NCBI RefSeq assembly: GCF_026339735.1
Contig: NZ_JAPEQG010000001.1
Span: 6,966,501-7,030,500 of the forward strand
From: Streptomyces sp. NBC_01669
GTDB taxonomy: Bacteria > Actinomycetota > Actinomycetes > Streptomycetales > Streptomycetaceae
Reading direction: 5' to 3'
Length of the DNA stretch: 64,000 nucleotides
This document shows positions 41,995-54,891 of the stretch, piece by piece. How positions within the stretch are numbered: the stretch's first letter is position 1; each line of letters opens with the position of its first letter. A program made the position numbers and the translations under genes. The notes beneath the pieces were generated by a model that made no database searches, was not told the origin of the DNA, and saw nothing but the letters and a program-made list of their open reading frames with translations.

Positions 41995-42777
41995 TTACCC
42001 CCGCTCCCGCCCCTCCACATACGCGTTGTAGGCCGCCACCTGCGCCCGCCGAGCCACCCGCTCCACCGGCCGCAGCGCCGCCCCCCGGGCCGCGATCTCC
42101 GACACGCTCACCGCCCCGCCGTGCCCGTTCTCGTACGCCAGCGAGATCAGCAGCCCCACCCGCTGCGCCAGCTCCAGCACCCGTACCGCCCGCGGCGGAT
42201 ATCCCGGAGCGAGCAGCTCCCGCCCCCGCTCCGCCCGCGCCCGGTACGCATCCAGCGCCGCCTCCGCCACCGGCCCGGACCCGGCCACATCGAGCCGCGA
42301 CAGCGTCGCCGTCGCATCCCGCAACGCCTCCGCGAGCTCCCGCTCCGCCTCACCCAGCGACGGCACATCGGCCGGCGGCGCCTCCCGCACCGGCAGACAG
42401 CACCACACCACCTCGACGTGCAGATCACCGGCAGGCCCCGCCTCCCGCACCTCGGGCACCAGTCCGTACGGCGCACCGGACGCGATCACCGCCTCCTCCG
42501 CATCCAGCGCCCGCGCATTGAACTCGGGCGGGCCGCTGAGCCCGAGCGGATGCCCCGGCACCGGCAGGGCGACCCGGAAGCCCGTCACTCCCAATCCGCG
42601 CAGCCGCCCCAGGGCCAGCGTGAGCCCGACCGATCCCGCCTCACCCGGCAGCCCCTCGACGCGGTGCACCGCGTCCTCTCCGACAATCGCGAGCGCAGCG
42701 TCGTCCGGTGAGACAAGTCCGGCCAGAAGCGCGTTTCCCCATGAGGCCAGCAGCCCCGAGCGTGGTTCCGAAAGCAT
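41995..42777 (-). CDS. Conserved hypothetical protein (260 residues)
   Basis: A soluble Ala/Leu/Glu-rich protein with normal Streptomyces codon bias. The N-terminus (LASWGNALLAGLVSPDDAALAIVG) and the segment HRVEGLPGEAGSVGLTLALGRLRGLG give an alpha-beta pattern; later parts are helical (EAERELAEALRDATATLSRLD). No catalytic or binding motif is obvious. I recall the same protein near the chaplin and ABC ATPase genes in related genomes, but no function. Confidence 0.75.
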   Translation of the reverse strand: MLSEPRSGLLASWGNALLAGLVSPDDAALAIVGEDAVHRVEGLPGEAGSVGLTLALGRLRGLGVTGFRVALPVPGHPLGLSGPPEFNARALDAEEAVIASGAPYGLVPEVREAGPAGDLHVEVVWCCLPVREAPPADVPSLGEAERELAEALRDATATLSRLDVAGSGPVAEAALDAYRARAERGRELLAPGYPPRAVRVLELAQRVGLLISLAYENGHGGAVSVSEIAARGAALRPVERVARRAQVAAYNAYVEGRERG

Positions 42778-42900
42778 GGGAACAGCCTAGGGAACCGGAC
42801 CTAAGAGCTGGAGCACTCCTGGGGTGGCGTAGGTTTTCCCTGGGAGCTGTGCCCACAGGCACGCGACGATCTCGAGACTGCATGGGGAGACAACGCGCTC

Positions 42901-43698
42901 ATGAGCGATGTACTGGAGCTGGTGGACGTATCCGTGGTCCGCGACGGACGCGCTCTGGTGGACGACGTCTCCTGGTCGGTCAAGGAGGGGGAGCGCTGGG
43001 TCATCCTCGGCCCGAACGGCGCCGGCAAGACAACCCTCCTCAACATCGCGTCCAGCTACCTCTTCCCGACCAAGGGCAGCGCCACCATCCTCGGTGAACA
43101 ACTCGGCGGCGTCGGCACCGACGTCTTCGACCTGCGCCCGCGGATCGGTATCGCGGGCGTCGCCATGGCGGAGAAGCTGCCCAAGCGCCAGACCGTCCTG
43201 CAGACGGTGCTCACCGCGGCGTACGGCATGACCGCCACCTGGCACGAGAACTACGACCCCGTCGACGAGGACCGGGCCCGCGCGTTCCTCGACCGGCTCG
43301 GCATGACCGAGTTCCTCGACCGCAAGTTCGGCACCCTCTCCGAGGGCGAGCGCAAGCGCACCCTGATCGCCCGCGCGATGATGACCGACCCGGAGCTGCT
43401 GCTCCTCGACGAGCCCGCCGCAGGTCTCGACCTCGGCGGCCGCGAGGATCTGGTCCGCCGCCTCGGCCGCCTCGCCCGCGACCCGTTGGCCCCCTCCATG
43501 ATCATGGTGACGCACCATGTCGAGGAGATCGCCCCGGGCTTCACCCACGTCCTCATGATCCGCCAGGGCAAGGTCCTCGCCGCGGGCCCCATGGAGACCG
43601 AGCTCAGCTCCCGCAACCTCTCCCTCTGCTTCGGTCTGCCGCTCATCGTCGAGCACACCGGCGACCGATACACCGCACACGGCCTCCCGCTGTCCTGA
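42901..43698 (+). CDS. ABC transporter ATP-binding protein
   Basis: A 265-residue single ATPase domain. Walker A is GPNGAGKTT (about 40-48), the signature is TLSEGERKR (LSEGE variant, about 148-156), Walker B is LLLLDEP (about 170-176), and the switch His is in MVTHHVEEI. The pattern resembles the ModF/YlmA-like group of stand-alone ATPases. No permease is adjacent, so it may act with a permease elsewhere or in a non-transport role. Confidence 0.9.
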   Translation: MSDVLELVDVSVVRDGRALVDDVSWSVKEGERWVILGPNGAGKTTLLNIASSYLFPTKGSATILGEQLGGVGTDVFDLRPRIGIAGVAMAEKLPKRQTVLQTVLTAAYGMTATWHENYDPVDEDRARAFLDRLGMTEFLDRKFGTLSEGERKRTLIARAMMTDPELLLLDEPAAGLDLGGREDLVRRLGRLARDPLAPSMIMVTHHVEEIAPGFTHVLMIRQGKVLAAGPMETELSSRNLSLCFGLPLIVEHTGDRYTAHGLPLS

Positions 43699-43782
43699 AG
43701 GCCGGTGTTCTGAACACACTGCGCCCCGAATGTCCTGATCGAAGCCCTGTCGGCGAGGGACGCACGGTCCTACCATGACCGG

Positions 43783-44211
43783 GTGGACATCGATGCGTGG
43801 GTGTGGTGGCTGATCGGCGCGGTCGGGCTGGGTATTCCGCTCGTCCTGACCGCGATGCCCGAGTTCGGGATGTTCGCGGTCGGAGCGGTCGCCGCGGCGG
43901 TCGTCGCCGCACTCGGCGGCGGCATCGTGGCCCAGGTCCTGGTCTTCGTGGTCGTCTCCGTCGCTCTCATCGCGGTGGTTCGCCCGATCGCCGCCAGGCA
44001 CCGCGCCGACCGGCCCCAACTGGCCACCGGCATCGATGCGCTGAAAGGCCGTCAGGCCGTCGTCCTGGAACGGGTCGACGGCAGCGGTGGCCGGATCAAG
44101 CTGGCCGGGGAGATCTGGTCGGCCCGCGCCTACGACGGAGATCAGAGTTTCGAACCCGGCCGGCAGGTGGATGTCGTGGACATCGACGGTGCTACGGCCG
44201 TTGTCATGTGA
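43783..44211 (+). CDS. NfeD-family membrane protein
   Basis: A 142-residue protein from GTG 43783. Two or three hydrophobic helices (about 5-25, 28-45, 47-65) are followed by a small OB-fold domain (LATGIDALKGRQAVVLERVD, then GRIKLAGEIWSARAYDG and VDVVDIDGATAVV), the NfeD C-terminal domain. NfeD proteins partner SPFH/flotillin-like proteins in membrane microdomains, and the SPFH gene follows at 44338, which supports the call. Confidence 0.9.
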   Translation: MDIDAWVWWLIGAVGLGIPLVLTAMPEFGMFAVGAVAAAVVAALGGGIVAQVLVFVVVSVALIAVVRPIAARHRADRPQLATGIDALKGRQAVVLERVDGSGGRIKLAGEIWSARAYDGDQSFEPGRQVDVVDIDGATAVVM

Positions 44212-44337
44212 CCGAACCGCTCACACGGCGGACCTCGGTCTGCCAGACTCGATGTCGATCATCATGAGATCCGGACCTCATGAGATCCGACCCCGATCAT
44301 CGCGATCCGTCGGCAACCGAAGGGCACGAGGAACACG

Positions 44338-45267
44338 ATGCAACCGATCATCATCGTCCTGATCATTCTGGTGGTGCTCGTCTTCATCGCCCTGATCAAG
44401 ACGATCCAGGTCATCCCGCAGGCCAGCGCCGCCATCGTGGAGCGCTTCGGCCGCTACACCCGCACGCTCAATGCAGGCCTGAACATCGTCGTTCCGTTCA
44501 TCGACACCATCCGCAACCGGATCGACCTCCGCGAACAGGTTGTCCCGTTCCCGCCCCAGCCGGTGATCACCCAGGACAACCTGGTCGTCAATATCGACAC
44601 CGTCATCTACTACCAGGTGACGGACGCGCGGGCCGCGACGTACGAAGTCGCCAGCTACATCCAGGCGATCGAGCAGCTCACCGTCACCACCCTCCGCAAC
44701 ATCATCGGTGGCATGGACCTGGAGCGGACCCTGACCTCCCGCGAGGAGATCAACGCCGCCCTCCGCGGTGTCCTCGACGAAGCCACCGGCAAGTGGGGTA
44801 TCCGCGTCAACCGCGTCGAGCTCAAGGCGATCGAACCGCCGACCTCCATCCAGGACTCGATGGAGAAGCAGATGCGCGCCGACCGTGACAAGCGTGCCGC
44901 GATCCTCCAGGCCGAGGGAACCCGGCAGTCCGCGATCCTCACCGCGGAGGGCGAGAAGCAGTCCGCGATCCTGCGCGCCGAGGGTGAGGCCAAGGCCGCG
45001 GCCCTGCGCGCCGAGGGCGAGGCCCAGGCCATCCGGACGGTCTTCGAGTCCATCCATGCCGGCGATCCGGACCAGAAGCTCCTCTCGTACCAGTACCTCC
45101 AGATGCTCCCGAAGATCGCCGAGGGCGACGCCAACAAGCTCTGGATCGTGCCGAGCGAGATCGGCGACGCTCTCAAGGGCCTCAGCGGCGCCTTCGGGAA
45201 CCTCGGCACCGGCGTCCCCGGCTTCAACACCGGCAAGGAGCGCCGCGAGGAACCCCCGGTCGACTGA
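44338..45267 (+). CDS. SPFH/band 7 (flotillin/QmcA-like) protein
   Basis: A 309-residue protein with one N-terminal membrane helix (IIIVLIILVVLVFIALI), the SPFH domain from about residue 20 (IPQASAAIVERFGRYTRTLNAG) to 190, and a helical tail with three near-copies of an AILxAEGExx segment (about 190-235), which mediates oligomerisation. The conserved QDNLVVNIDTVIYYQV confirms the family. SPFH proteins form cage-like assemblies at the inner membrane that control proteases. Partnered with the NfeD gene 126 bases upstream. Confidence 0.93.
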   Translation: MQPIIIVLIILVVLVFIALIKTIQVIPQASAAIVERFGRYTRTLNAGLNIVVPFIDTIRNRIDLREQVVPFPPQPVITQDNLVVNIDTVIYYQVTDARAATYEVASYIQAIEQLTVTTLRNIIGGMDLERTLTSREEINAALRGVLDEATGKWGIRVNRVELKAIEPPTSIQDSMEKQMRADRDKRAAILQAEGTRQSAILTAEGEKQSAILRAEGEAKAAALRAEGEAQAIRTVFESIHAGDPDQKLLSYQYLQMLPKIAEGDANKLWIVPSEIGDALKGLSGAFGNLGTGVPGFNTGKERREEPPVD

Positions 45268-45281
45268 CGCGTACACACCAT

Positions 45282-45318
45282 CGTGCATGATCAGTGCATC
45301 AAGCACTGATCATGCACG
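45282..45318. promoter_or_regulatory. Perfect 16-bp inverted repeat between SPFH and TSUP genes
   Basis: CGTGCATGATCAGTGC (45282-45297) pairs with 45303-45318 around ATCAA. It is richer in A and T than nearby terminators and ends 12 bases before the TSUP ATG, so it may serve both as a terminator for the SPFH gene and as an operator for the permease. Confidence 0.55.
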
Positions 45319-45329
45319 GGGGAATCGGA

Positions 45330-46097
45330 ATGTCCATCTGGGAAATGCTCGCCGTCTTCGGCGCGGGCATCAGCGCGGGCGCGATCAACACAGTCGTCGG
45401 TTCCGGAACGCTGATCACCTTCCCGGTCCTCCTCGCCACCGGCCTGCCCCCGGTCACCGCCACCGTCTCCAACGCCCTCGGCCTGATCCCCGGCTCCATC
45501 AGCGGCGCCATCGGCTACCGCAAGGAACTCGCCGGACAGCGGCGCCGCGCCCTCAAACTGAGCATCGGCGCGCTCATCGGCGGCCTCACCGGCGCCACCC
45601 TGCTGCTGGCCCTGCCCTCCACGGCGTTCGAGACCATCGTGCCCATCCTGGTCGCCCTGGCCCTCGCCCTGGTCATTCTGCAACCTCGCATCAGCAAAGC
45701 CGTCCGGCGCCGCCGCGAGCACAACGGCACCACCGCCCGGTCCGACGGCGGCCCGCTCCTCGTCGTCGGACTGATGCTCGCCAGCGTCTACGGCGGCTAC
45801 TTCACCGCCGCCCAGGGGATCATCTACCTCTCCCTGATGGGCATGCTGCTCGACGACACGATGCAGCGCCTCAACGCCGTCAAGAACGTGCTGGCAGCGG
45901 TCGTCAACAGCGTTGCCGCGCTCTTCTTCCTCTTCGTCGCGGACTTCGACTGGACGGCCGTCGCACTGATCGCGGTCGGCTCCGCGCTCGGCGGCCAGAT
46001 CGGCGCCAAGGTCGGGCGCCGCCTCAGCCCCACCGTGCTGCGCGGCCTCATCGTGGTGGTCGGCACGGTCGCCATCGTCCAGCTGATGCTCCGCTGA
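45330..46097 (+). CDS. TSUP-family (TauE/SafE) permease
   Basis: A 255-residue membrane protein with about eight helices in two halves. The duplicated TSUP motif is visible as INTVVGSGTLITFPVLLATG near residue 25 and FTAAQGIIYLSLMG near residue 158. TSUP proteins export or import sulfite, sulfonates, or organic anions. ATG 45330 is chosen with GGGGGAA upstream. The strong palindrome just before it suggests regulated expression. Substrate unknown. Confidence 0.9.
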   Translation: MSIWEMLAVFGAGISAGAINTVVGSGTLITFPVLLATGLPPVTATVSNALGLIPGSISGAIGYRKELAGQRRRALKLSIGALIGGLTGATLLLALPSTAFETIVPILVALALALVILQPRISKAVRRRREHNGTTARSDGGPLLVVGLMLASVYGGYFTAAQGIIYLSLMGMLLDDTMQRLNAVKNVLAAVVNSVAALFFLFVADFDWTAVALIAVGSALGGQIGAKVGRRLSPTVLRGLIVVVGTVAIVQLMLR

Positions 46098-46166
46098 ACC
46101 CGGAAGCCCGCCTCCGCACGGAGACGGGCTTCCGATACGAAGATCTGCGTAGGCCGCCTACGCCCA

Positions 46167-46673
46167 CTATGCGGCGGTCCGGTCCAGCCACTCCGGCAGC
46201 GTCGACCGCTCACCGGCTCCCATCGCCAGCAGCATCGCCTCCGCGGGCGACGGTACGAAGGGCTGCCGCAGCAACGGCATCCCCGCCTGCTCCGGCGTCC
46301 GGGCCGCCTTGCGGTGATTGTCCTCGGCACAGGACGCCACCGTATTGAGCCAGGTGTCCTGGCCGCCCTGGGCGCGCGGCACCACATGGTCGACAGTCGT
46401 CGCCCGTCGCCCGCAGTACGCGCACCGGTGCTGGTCCCGTATCAGCACACCCCTTCTGGACCACGGTGCCTGTCTTCGGAACGGCACCCGTACATACCGG
46501 CAGAGCCTGATCACCCGGGGTACCGGAATGTCCACGGCGGCACCACGCATGCGGAGATCGGGATGCGACTGCTCGACAACAGCCTTGTCCTGCAGAATCA
46601 GCACCACCGCACGGTTCAGTGTCACCGTCGACAGCGGCTCGAAGCTCGCGTTGAGAACCAGCGTGTCCCGCAT
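46167..46673 (-). CDS. HNH endonuclease-family protein
   Basis: A 168-residue protein; ATG 46673 has GGGAGG eight bases upstream. LVLNASFEPLSTVTLNRAV begins it, as in the widespread actinobacterial HNH family. The nuclease motif is CAYCGRRATTVDHVVPRAQGG followed by NTVASCAEDNHRKA: two CxxC-type pairs bind structural zinc, while DH and N...H form the catalytic site. Cellular role is unknown; it is a single-copy chromosomal gene in many actinobacteria, not part of an obvious mobile element here. Confidence 0.92.
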   Translation of the reverse strand: MRDTLVLNASFEPLSTVTLNRAVVLILQDKAVVEQSHPDLRMRGAAVDIPVPRVIRLCRYVRVPFRRQAPWSRRGVLIRDQHRCAYCGRRATTVDHVVPRAQGGQDTWLNTVASCAEDNHRKAARTPEQAGMPLLRQPFVPSPAEAMLLAMGAGERSTLPEWLDRTAA

Positions 46674-46756
46674 CTCGCCCACCTCCCGTGTGCCGCCCGC
46701 CCCCCTGGCAGGCCCGGATCAACTCTGGCTGGGCGGGCCGGGATGGACAACGCAAT

Positions 46757-46799
46757 AAAAAATGCCCTGCCCTGATCTCTCCAAGACCAGGGCAGGGCA
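46757..46799 (-). terminator. Rho-independent terminator of the PEBP gene
   Basis: On the minus strand a 12-bp stem (TGCCCTGCCCTG with its complement) is followed by TTTTTT, 32 bases past the stop at 46831. Confidence 0.85.
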
Positions 46800-46830
46800 A
46801 ACAGCAGGGGAACTCTCAGCTCACGGGGTA

Positions 46831-47361
46831 CTACGCGGGACCGGTGTACTCACCGATCAGCTGAGCACGGCCCAGTGCGTGGAACCGCAGATTGAAGCCG
46901 ACCACAGCGGGCGACGCATTACTGTCCGGCCCCAGCTTCTCGCTGTCCACCGCATACACGGTGAAGACGTAGCGGTGGTTCTCCCCGGCCGGTGGCGCGG
47001 CGCCGCCGAACTCCTTCGACCCGTAGTCGTTACGGACCTGAACGGCACCGGTGGGCAGTCCCTCGAACTTCCCGCTGCCCGCACCGGCCGGCAGCTCCGT
47101 GACCGATGCCGGGATGTCGAACACGACCCAGTGCCAGAACCCGCTGCCCGTCGGAGCATCCGGATCGAAGCAGGTCACGGCGAAACTCTTTGCCTCCGCC
47201 GGGAACCCTTCCCACCGCAGCTGCGGCGAAGTGTTCCCGGCCGCGAACACTTGGGCGTCCGCCAGCACGGCCCCGGGAGCGAGATCCTCGCTCACCACCG
47301 TGAACGAAGGCACCTCGGGATGGAAGTCATGCGGCAGCGGCGGCCTCTTCGGCTCGGTCAC
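46831..47361 (-). CDS. YbhB/YbcL-family (PEBP) protein
   Basis: A 176-residue phosphatidylethanolamine-binding-protein homologue from GTG 47361. Signatures are FDPDAPTGSGFWHWVVFDIP (about 74-93) and NDYGSKEFGGAAPPAGENHRY (about 118-138), forming the anion-binding pocket. Bacterial PEBPs are cytosolic here, since no signal peptide is seen; role unknown. Followed by a terminator with a true U-tract. Confidence 0.92.
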   Translation of the reverse strand: MTEPKRPPLPHDFHPEVPSFTVVSEDLAPGAVLADAQVFAAGNTSPQLRWEGFPAEAKSFAVTCFDPDAPTGSGFWHWVVFDIPASVTELPAGAGSGKFEGLPTGAVQVRNDYGSKEFGGAAPPAGENHRYVFTVYAVDSEKLGPDSNASPAVVGFNLRFHALGRAQLIGEYTGPA

Positions 47362-47404
47362 GTCAGCACCTCTCCTGATCGGCTCTGGAGTCTCGCCACC
47401 GACC

Positions 47405-48187
47405 CTAGAGCCAGTTGCGCCGACCACCGACCTGGGCGAGCCACTGATTGAGGTATGCCGCCCAGTCGGTCCCCCGGAAGTCGTTCAGACCGACCTTGAA
47501 CGCCCGGTACGAGTCGCTGCCCTCACTGAAGAGCCCCGGCTTCTTGTCCATCTCCAGCACGACATCCATCTCGCGGTCGTCCGCGACGAACGTCAGCTCG
47601 ACCTGGTTCAGCCCGCGGTACTGCTGCGGCGGGAAGAACTCGATCTCCTGGTAGAAGGGCAGCTGCTGACGCGTGCCGCGGATGTGACCACGCTCCATGT
47701 CCGCGCTGCGGAATCCGAAGCCCAGCTGCCCGAACGCGTCCAGGATCGCCTGCTGCGCCGGCAGCGGGTGGACGTTGATCGGGTCGAGGTCGCCCGAATC
47801 CAGCGCCCGCGCGATCTCCAGTTCGGTGGTCACACCGATGTTCATGCCGTGCAGGTGCTGACCGCCGAACATCGTGATCGGCGTCTCCCACGGGATCTCG
47901 AGCCCGAACGGAACGACGTGCACGGCACCGGCCTGCACCTCGAACGCCCCACCGAGCTGCAGCTTGGTGAACTCGATGTCCTGCTTCATCTCCTGGTCGT
48001 TGCCCTCGACCTCGACGCGCGCCTGCAGACCGACCGAGAGCCCCTCGATCTGCTGCGCCACGGAACCACCCTGGATCCGCACCTCGCCCTGGACGACCCC
48101 GCCCGGTACGACGTTGAGCTCGGTCAGCTCCGTCTCCACCGAAGCACCACCGGCACCCATGCTCGCGAGCAGCCGCTTGAAGCCCAT
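47405..48187 (-). CDS. spo0M: Spo0M-family sporulation control protein
   Basis: A 260-residue arrestin-like protein. GFKRLLASMGAGGASVET and VVPGGVVQGEVRIQGG at the start, and PWETPITMFGGQHLHGMNIGV in the middle, are typical of Spo0M. The protein has two beta-sandwich lobes with no membrane segment. In Bacillus Spo0M influences sporulation and the cytoskeleton; its job in Streptomyces is unclear. The C-terminal WAAYLNQWLAQVGGRRNWL is specific to actinobacteria. Confidence 0.92.
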   Translation of the reverse strand: MGFKRLLASMGAGGASVETELTELNVVPGGVVQGEVRIQGGSVAQQIEGLSVGLQARVEVEGNDQEMKQDIEFTKLQLGGAFEVQAGAVHVVPFGLEIPWETPITMFGGQHLHGMNIGVTTELEIARALDSGDLDPINVHPLPAQQAILDAFGQLGFGFRSADMERGHIRGTRQQLPFYQEIEFFPPQQYRGLNQVELTFVADDREMDVVLEMDKKPGLFSEGSDSYRAFKVGLNDFRGTDWAAYLNQWLAQVGGRRNWL

Positions 48188-48259
48188 ATTTACTCCTCCT
48201 TGGTCTGACCCCTACATACGCGCCACGACCGTAGTCGGTTCCCGGTAACCTCGAACGCC

Positions 48260-48901
48260 ATGATCGAGGGCCTGGACCGTACGCCGCTGACGCGGGATTT
48301 CTTCGACCGCCCCGTGCTGGAGGTGGCACCCGACCTCCTGGGCCGGACCCTGGTACGCATCACAGGCGACGGCCCCATCGAACTCCGCCTCACCGAGGTG
48401 GAGGCGTACGCCGGCGAGATCGACCCCGGCTCGCATGCCTTCCGTGGCCGCACCGCGCGCAACAGCGTGATGTTCGGACCACCCGGCCACGCCTACGTCT
48501 ACTTCACCTACGGCATGTGGCACTGCCTCAACCTGGTGTGCGGCCCCGAAGGCATGGCGAGCGGTGTACTGCTCCGGGCGGGTGAGGTCCAGGTGGGTGC
48601 TGAACTCAGCCGTAAACGTCGAATCTCGGCCCGCAGCGACCGAGAACTGGCCAAAGGCCCGGCCCGTCTGGCAACCGCCCTTGACATCGACCGAGGCCTG
48701 AACGGCACCGACGCCATCGCCCACCCGGGTGCCCCCTTGTCCGTACTGCACGGCACCCCACCGCCGCTCGACCAGGTACGCAACGGCCCCCGCACCGGCG
48801 TGGGCGGTGACGGAGCCGCACACCCCTGGCGCTTCTGGATCGACGGAGATCCCACGGTGAGCCTGTACCGACCCCACGCACCACGCCGCCGCGCAACTTG
48901 A
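48260..48901 (+). CDS. DNA-3-methyladenine glycosylase (AAG/MPG family)
   Basis: A 213-residue enzyme of the eukaryotic-type alkyladenine glycosylase family. FFDRPVLEVAPDLLGRTLVR opens the fold; LTEVEAYAGEIDPGSHAFRG contains the catalytic Glu and the damage-recognition Tyr; FGPPGHAYVYFTYGMWHCLN follows. It flips out and excises alkylated or deaminated purines. ATG 48260 is 72 bases from the divergent spo0M start. It is the last protein gene before the rrn operon. Confidence 0.94.
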   Translation: MIEGLDRTPLTRDFFDRPVLEVAPDLLGRTLVRITGDGPIELRLTEVEAYAGEIDPGSHAFRGRTARNSVMFGPPGHAYVYFTYGMWHCLNLVCGPEGMASGVLLRAGEVQVGAELSRKRRISARSDRELAKGPARLATALDIDRGLNGTDAIAHPGAPLSVLHGTPPPLDQVRNGPRTGVGGDGAAHPWRFWIDGDPTVSLYRPHAPRRRAT

Positions 48902-49581
48902 CTCGCCCCTTCCGGTCACCTAACGTAGTCCGAGCCGCTTGAACGGGTACTGCTGTCGGCACGGTCCATCGGACCGAGGTTGAGCACCCGGAAGCGACCA
49001 ACCACTACCTTCGATTCACCCTGGCGGGTGCGAATTCGGCATGCCGTAATTCGATCCCATCGGCTCGATTATGAGCTGCCAAGGAAATCGACTAAAGTAG
49101 CGGACACGCCGAAAGGCAAAGGCCACTCCAAAGGCCACCGGAATCAAATTCGGACCGGAAACGGAAACGAAAAAGAGTCTGGTAAGGTTGGAACCGCCGG
49201 AAAGGGAAGCGCGAAAGCGAAGAACTGGAAAGCGTAGTGACAAATCTTCTGCTCCGCAGAGGGCTCGCTTCGACCGGGAATCGGACACGAAAGAGTCTGA
49301 TAGAGTCGGAAACGCAAGACCGAAGGGAAAGCCCGGAGGAAAGCCCGAGAGGGTGAGTACAAAGGAAGCGTCCGTTCCTTGAGAACTCAACAGCGTGCCA
49401 AAAGTCAACGCCAGATATGTTGATACCCCGGCCTGCTTCGGCAGGTTCGAGGTTCCTTTGAAAGTCCTGCCGGGCCTCACGGTTCCGGTAGGCAATTACA
49501 CAGCGAGGACGCTGTGAACGATCGGTCCTATTCCGACCGGTCGTTCCGCTCGTGTGTGTCATCCCGATTACGGGAGAACAT
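48902..49581 (+). promoter_or_regulatory. rrn operon promoter and leader region
   Basis: This 680-base stretch has no credible protein gene (a frame at 48980-49237 is a Lys/Gly-rich artefact). The base composition shifts to A-rich. Three similar motifs are spaced through it: TAAAGT at 49093-49098, TAAGGT at 49183-49188 and TAGAGT at 49301-49306; the last two share AAGAGTCTGRTA before and TyGGAA after. They look like tandem -10 elements of rRNA promoters. From about 49380 the leader contains GAGAACTCAACAGCGTGCC and a CACAGC/GCTGTG hairpin, parts of the transcribed spacer used in 16S processing. Confidence 0.7.
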
Positions 49582-54537
<4,956 letters not shown>

Positions 54538-54646
54538 CTCAGTTGCTCGCGTCCACTGTGTTGTTCCCGGGTTGCGAACAGTCGCACCGGTTGAACAGCT
54601 TCACTACTTAATTGAAAAGTGTGCTTGTTCGCTAGAACCCGATAGG

Positions 54647-54765
54647 GTTTCGGTGGTCATTGCGTTAGGGAAACGCCCGGTTACATTCCGAACCCGGAAG
54701 CTAAGCCTTTCAGCGCCGATGGTACTGCAGGGGGGACCCTGTGGGAGAGTAGGACGCCGCCGAAC
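54647..54765 (+). rRNA. rrf: 5S ribosomal RNA
   Basis: GTTTCGGTGGTCATTGCG at the start pairs with GGACGCCGCCGAAC at the end; CCCGGTTACATTCCGAACCC is the loop B/C region. About 119 bases, normal. It lies 109 bases after 23S. Confidence 0.97.
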
Positions 54766-54773
54766 AATCTTTC

Positions 54774-54824
54774 AAGGACCCCTGGTCCCAGCGTTCACGC
54801 TGGAACCAGGGGTCCTTTTGTTTT
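54774..54824 (+). terminator. rrn operon terminator
   Basis: AAGGACCCCTGGT (54774-54786) pairs with 54805-54817, with an inner CCAGCG/CGCTGG stem, followed by TTTTGTTTT. A strong factor-independent terminator. Confidence 0.93.
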
Positions 54825-54891
54825 GCCGAAGCGCGTCGGGTGTCCGGCTGCGCGAGAATGTGTGTAGTACCCGAAGACAGGAGTTCCACCA

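Noticed and set aside
48980..49237. 85-residue frame before the 16S gene
   Set aside because: Lys/Gly/Thr-rich without homology-like features, inside the rrn promoter region, and composition differs from coding DNA.
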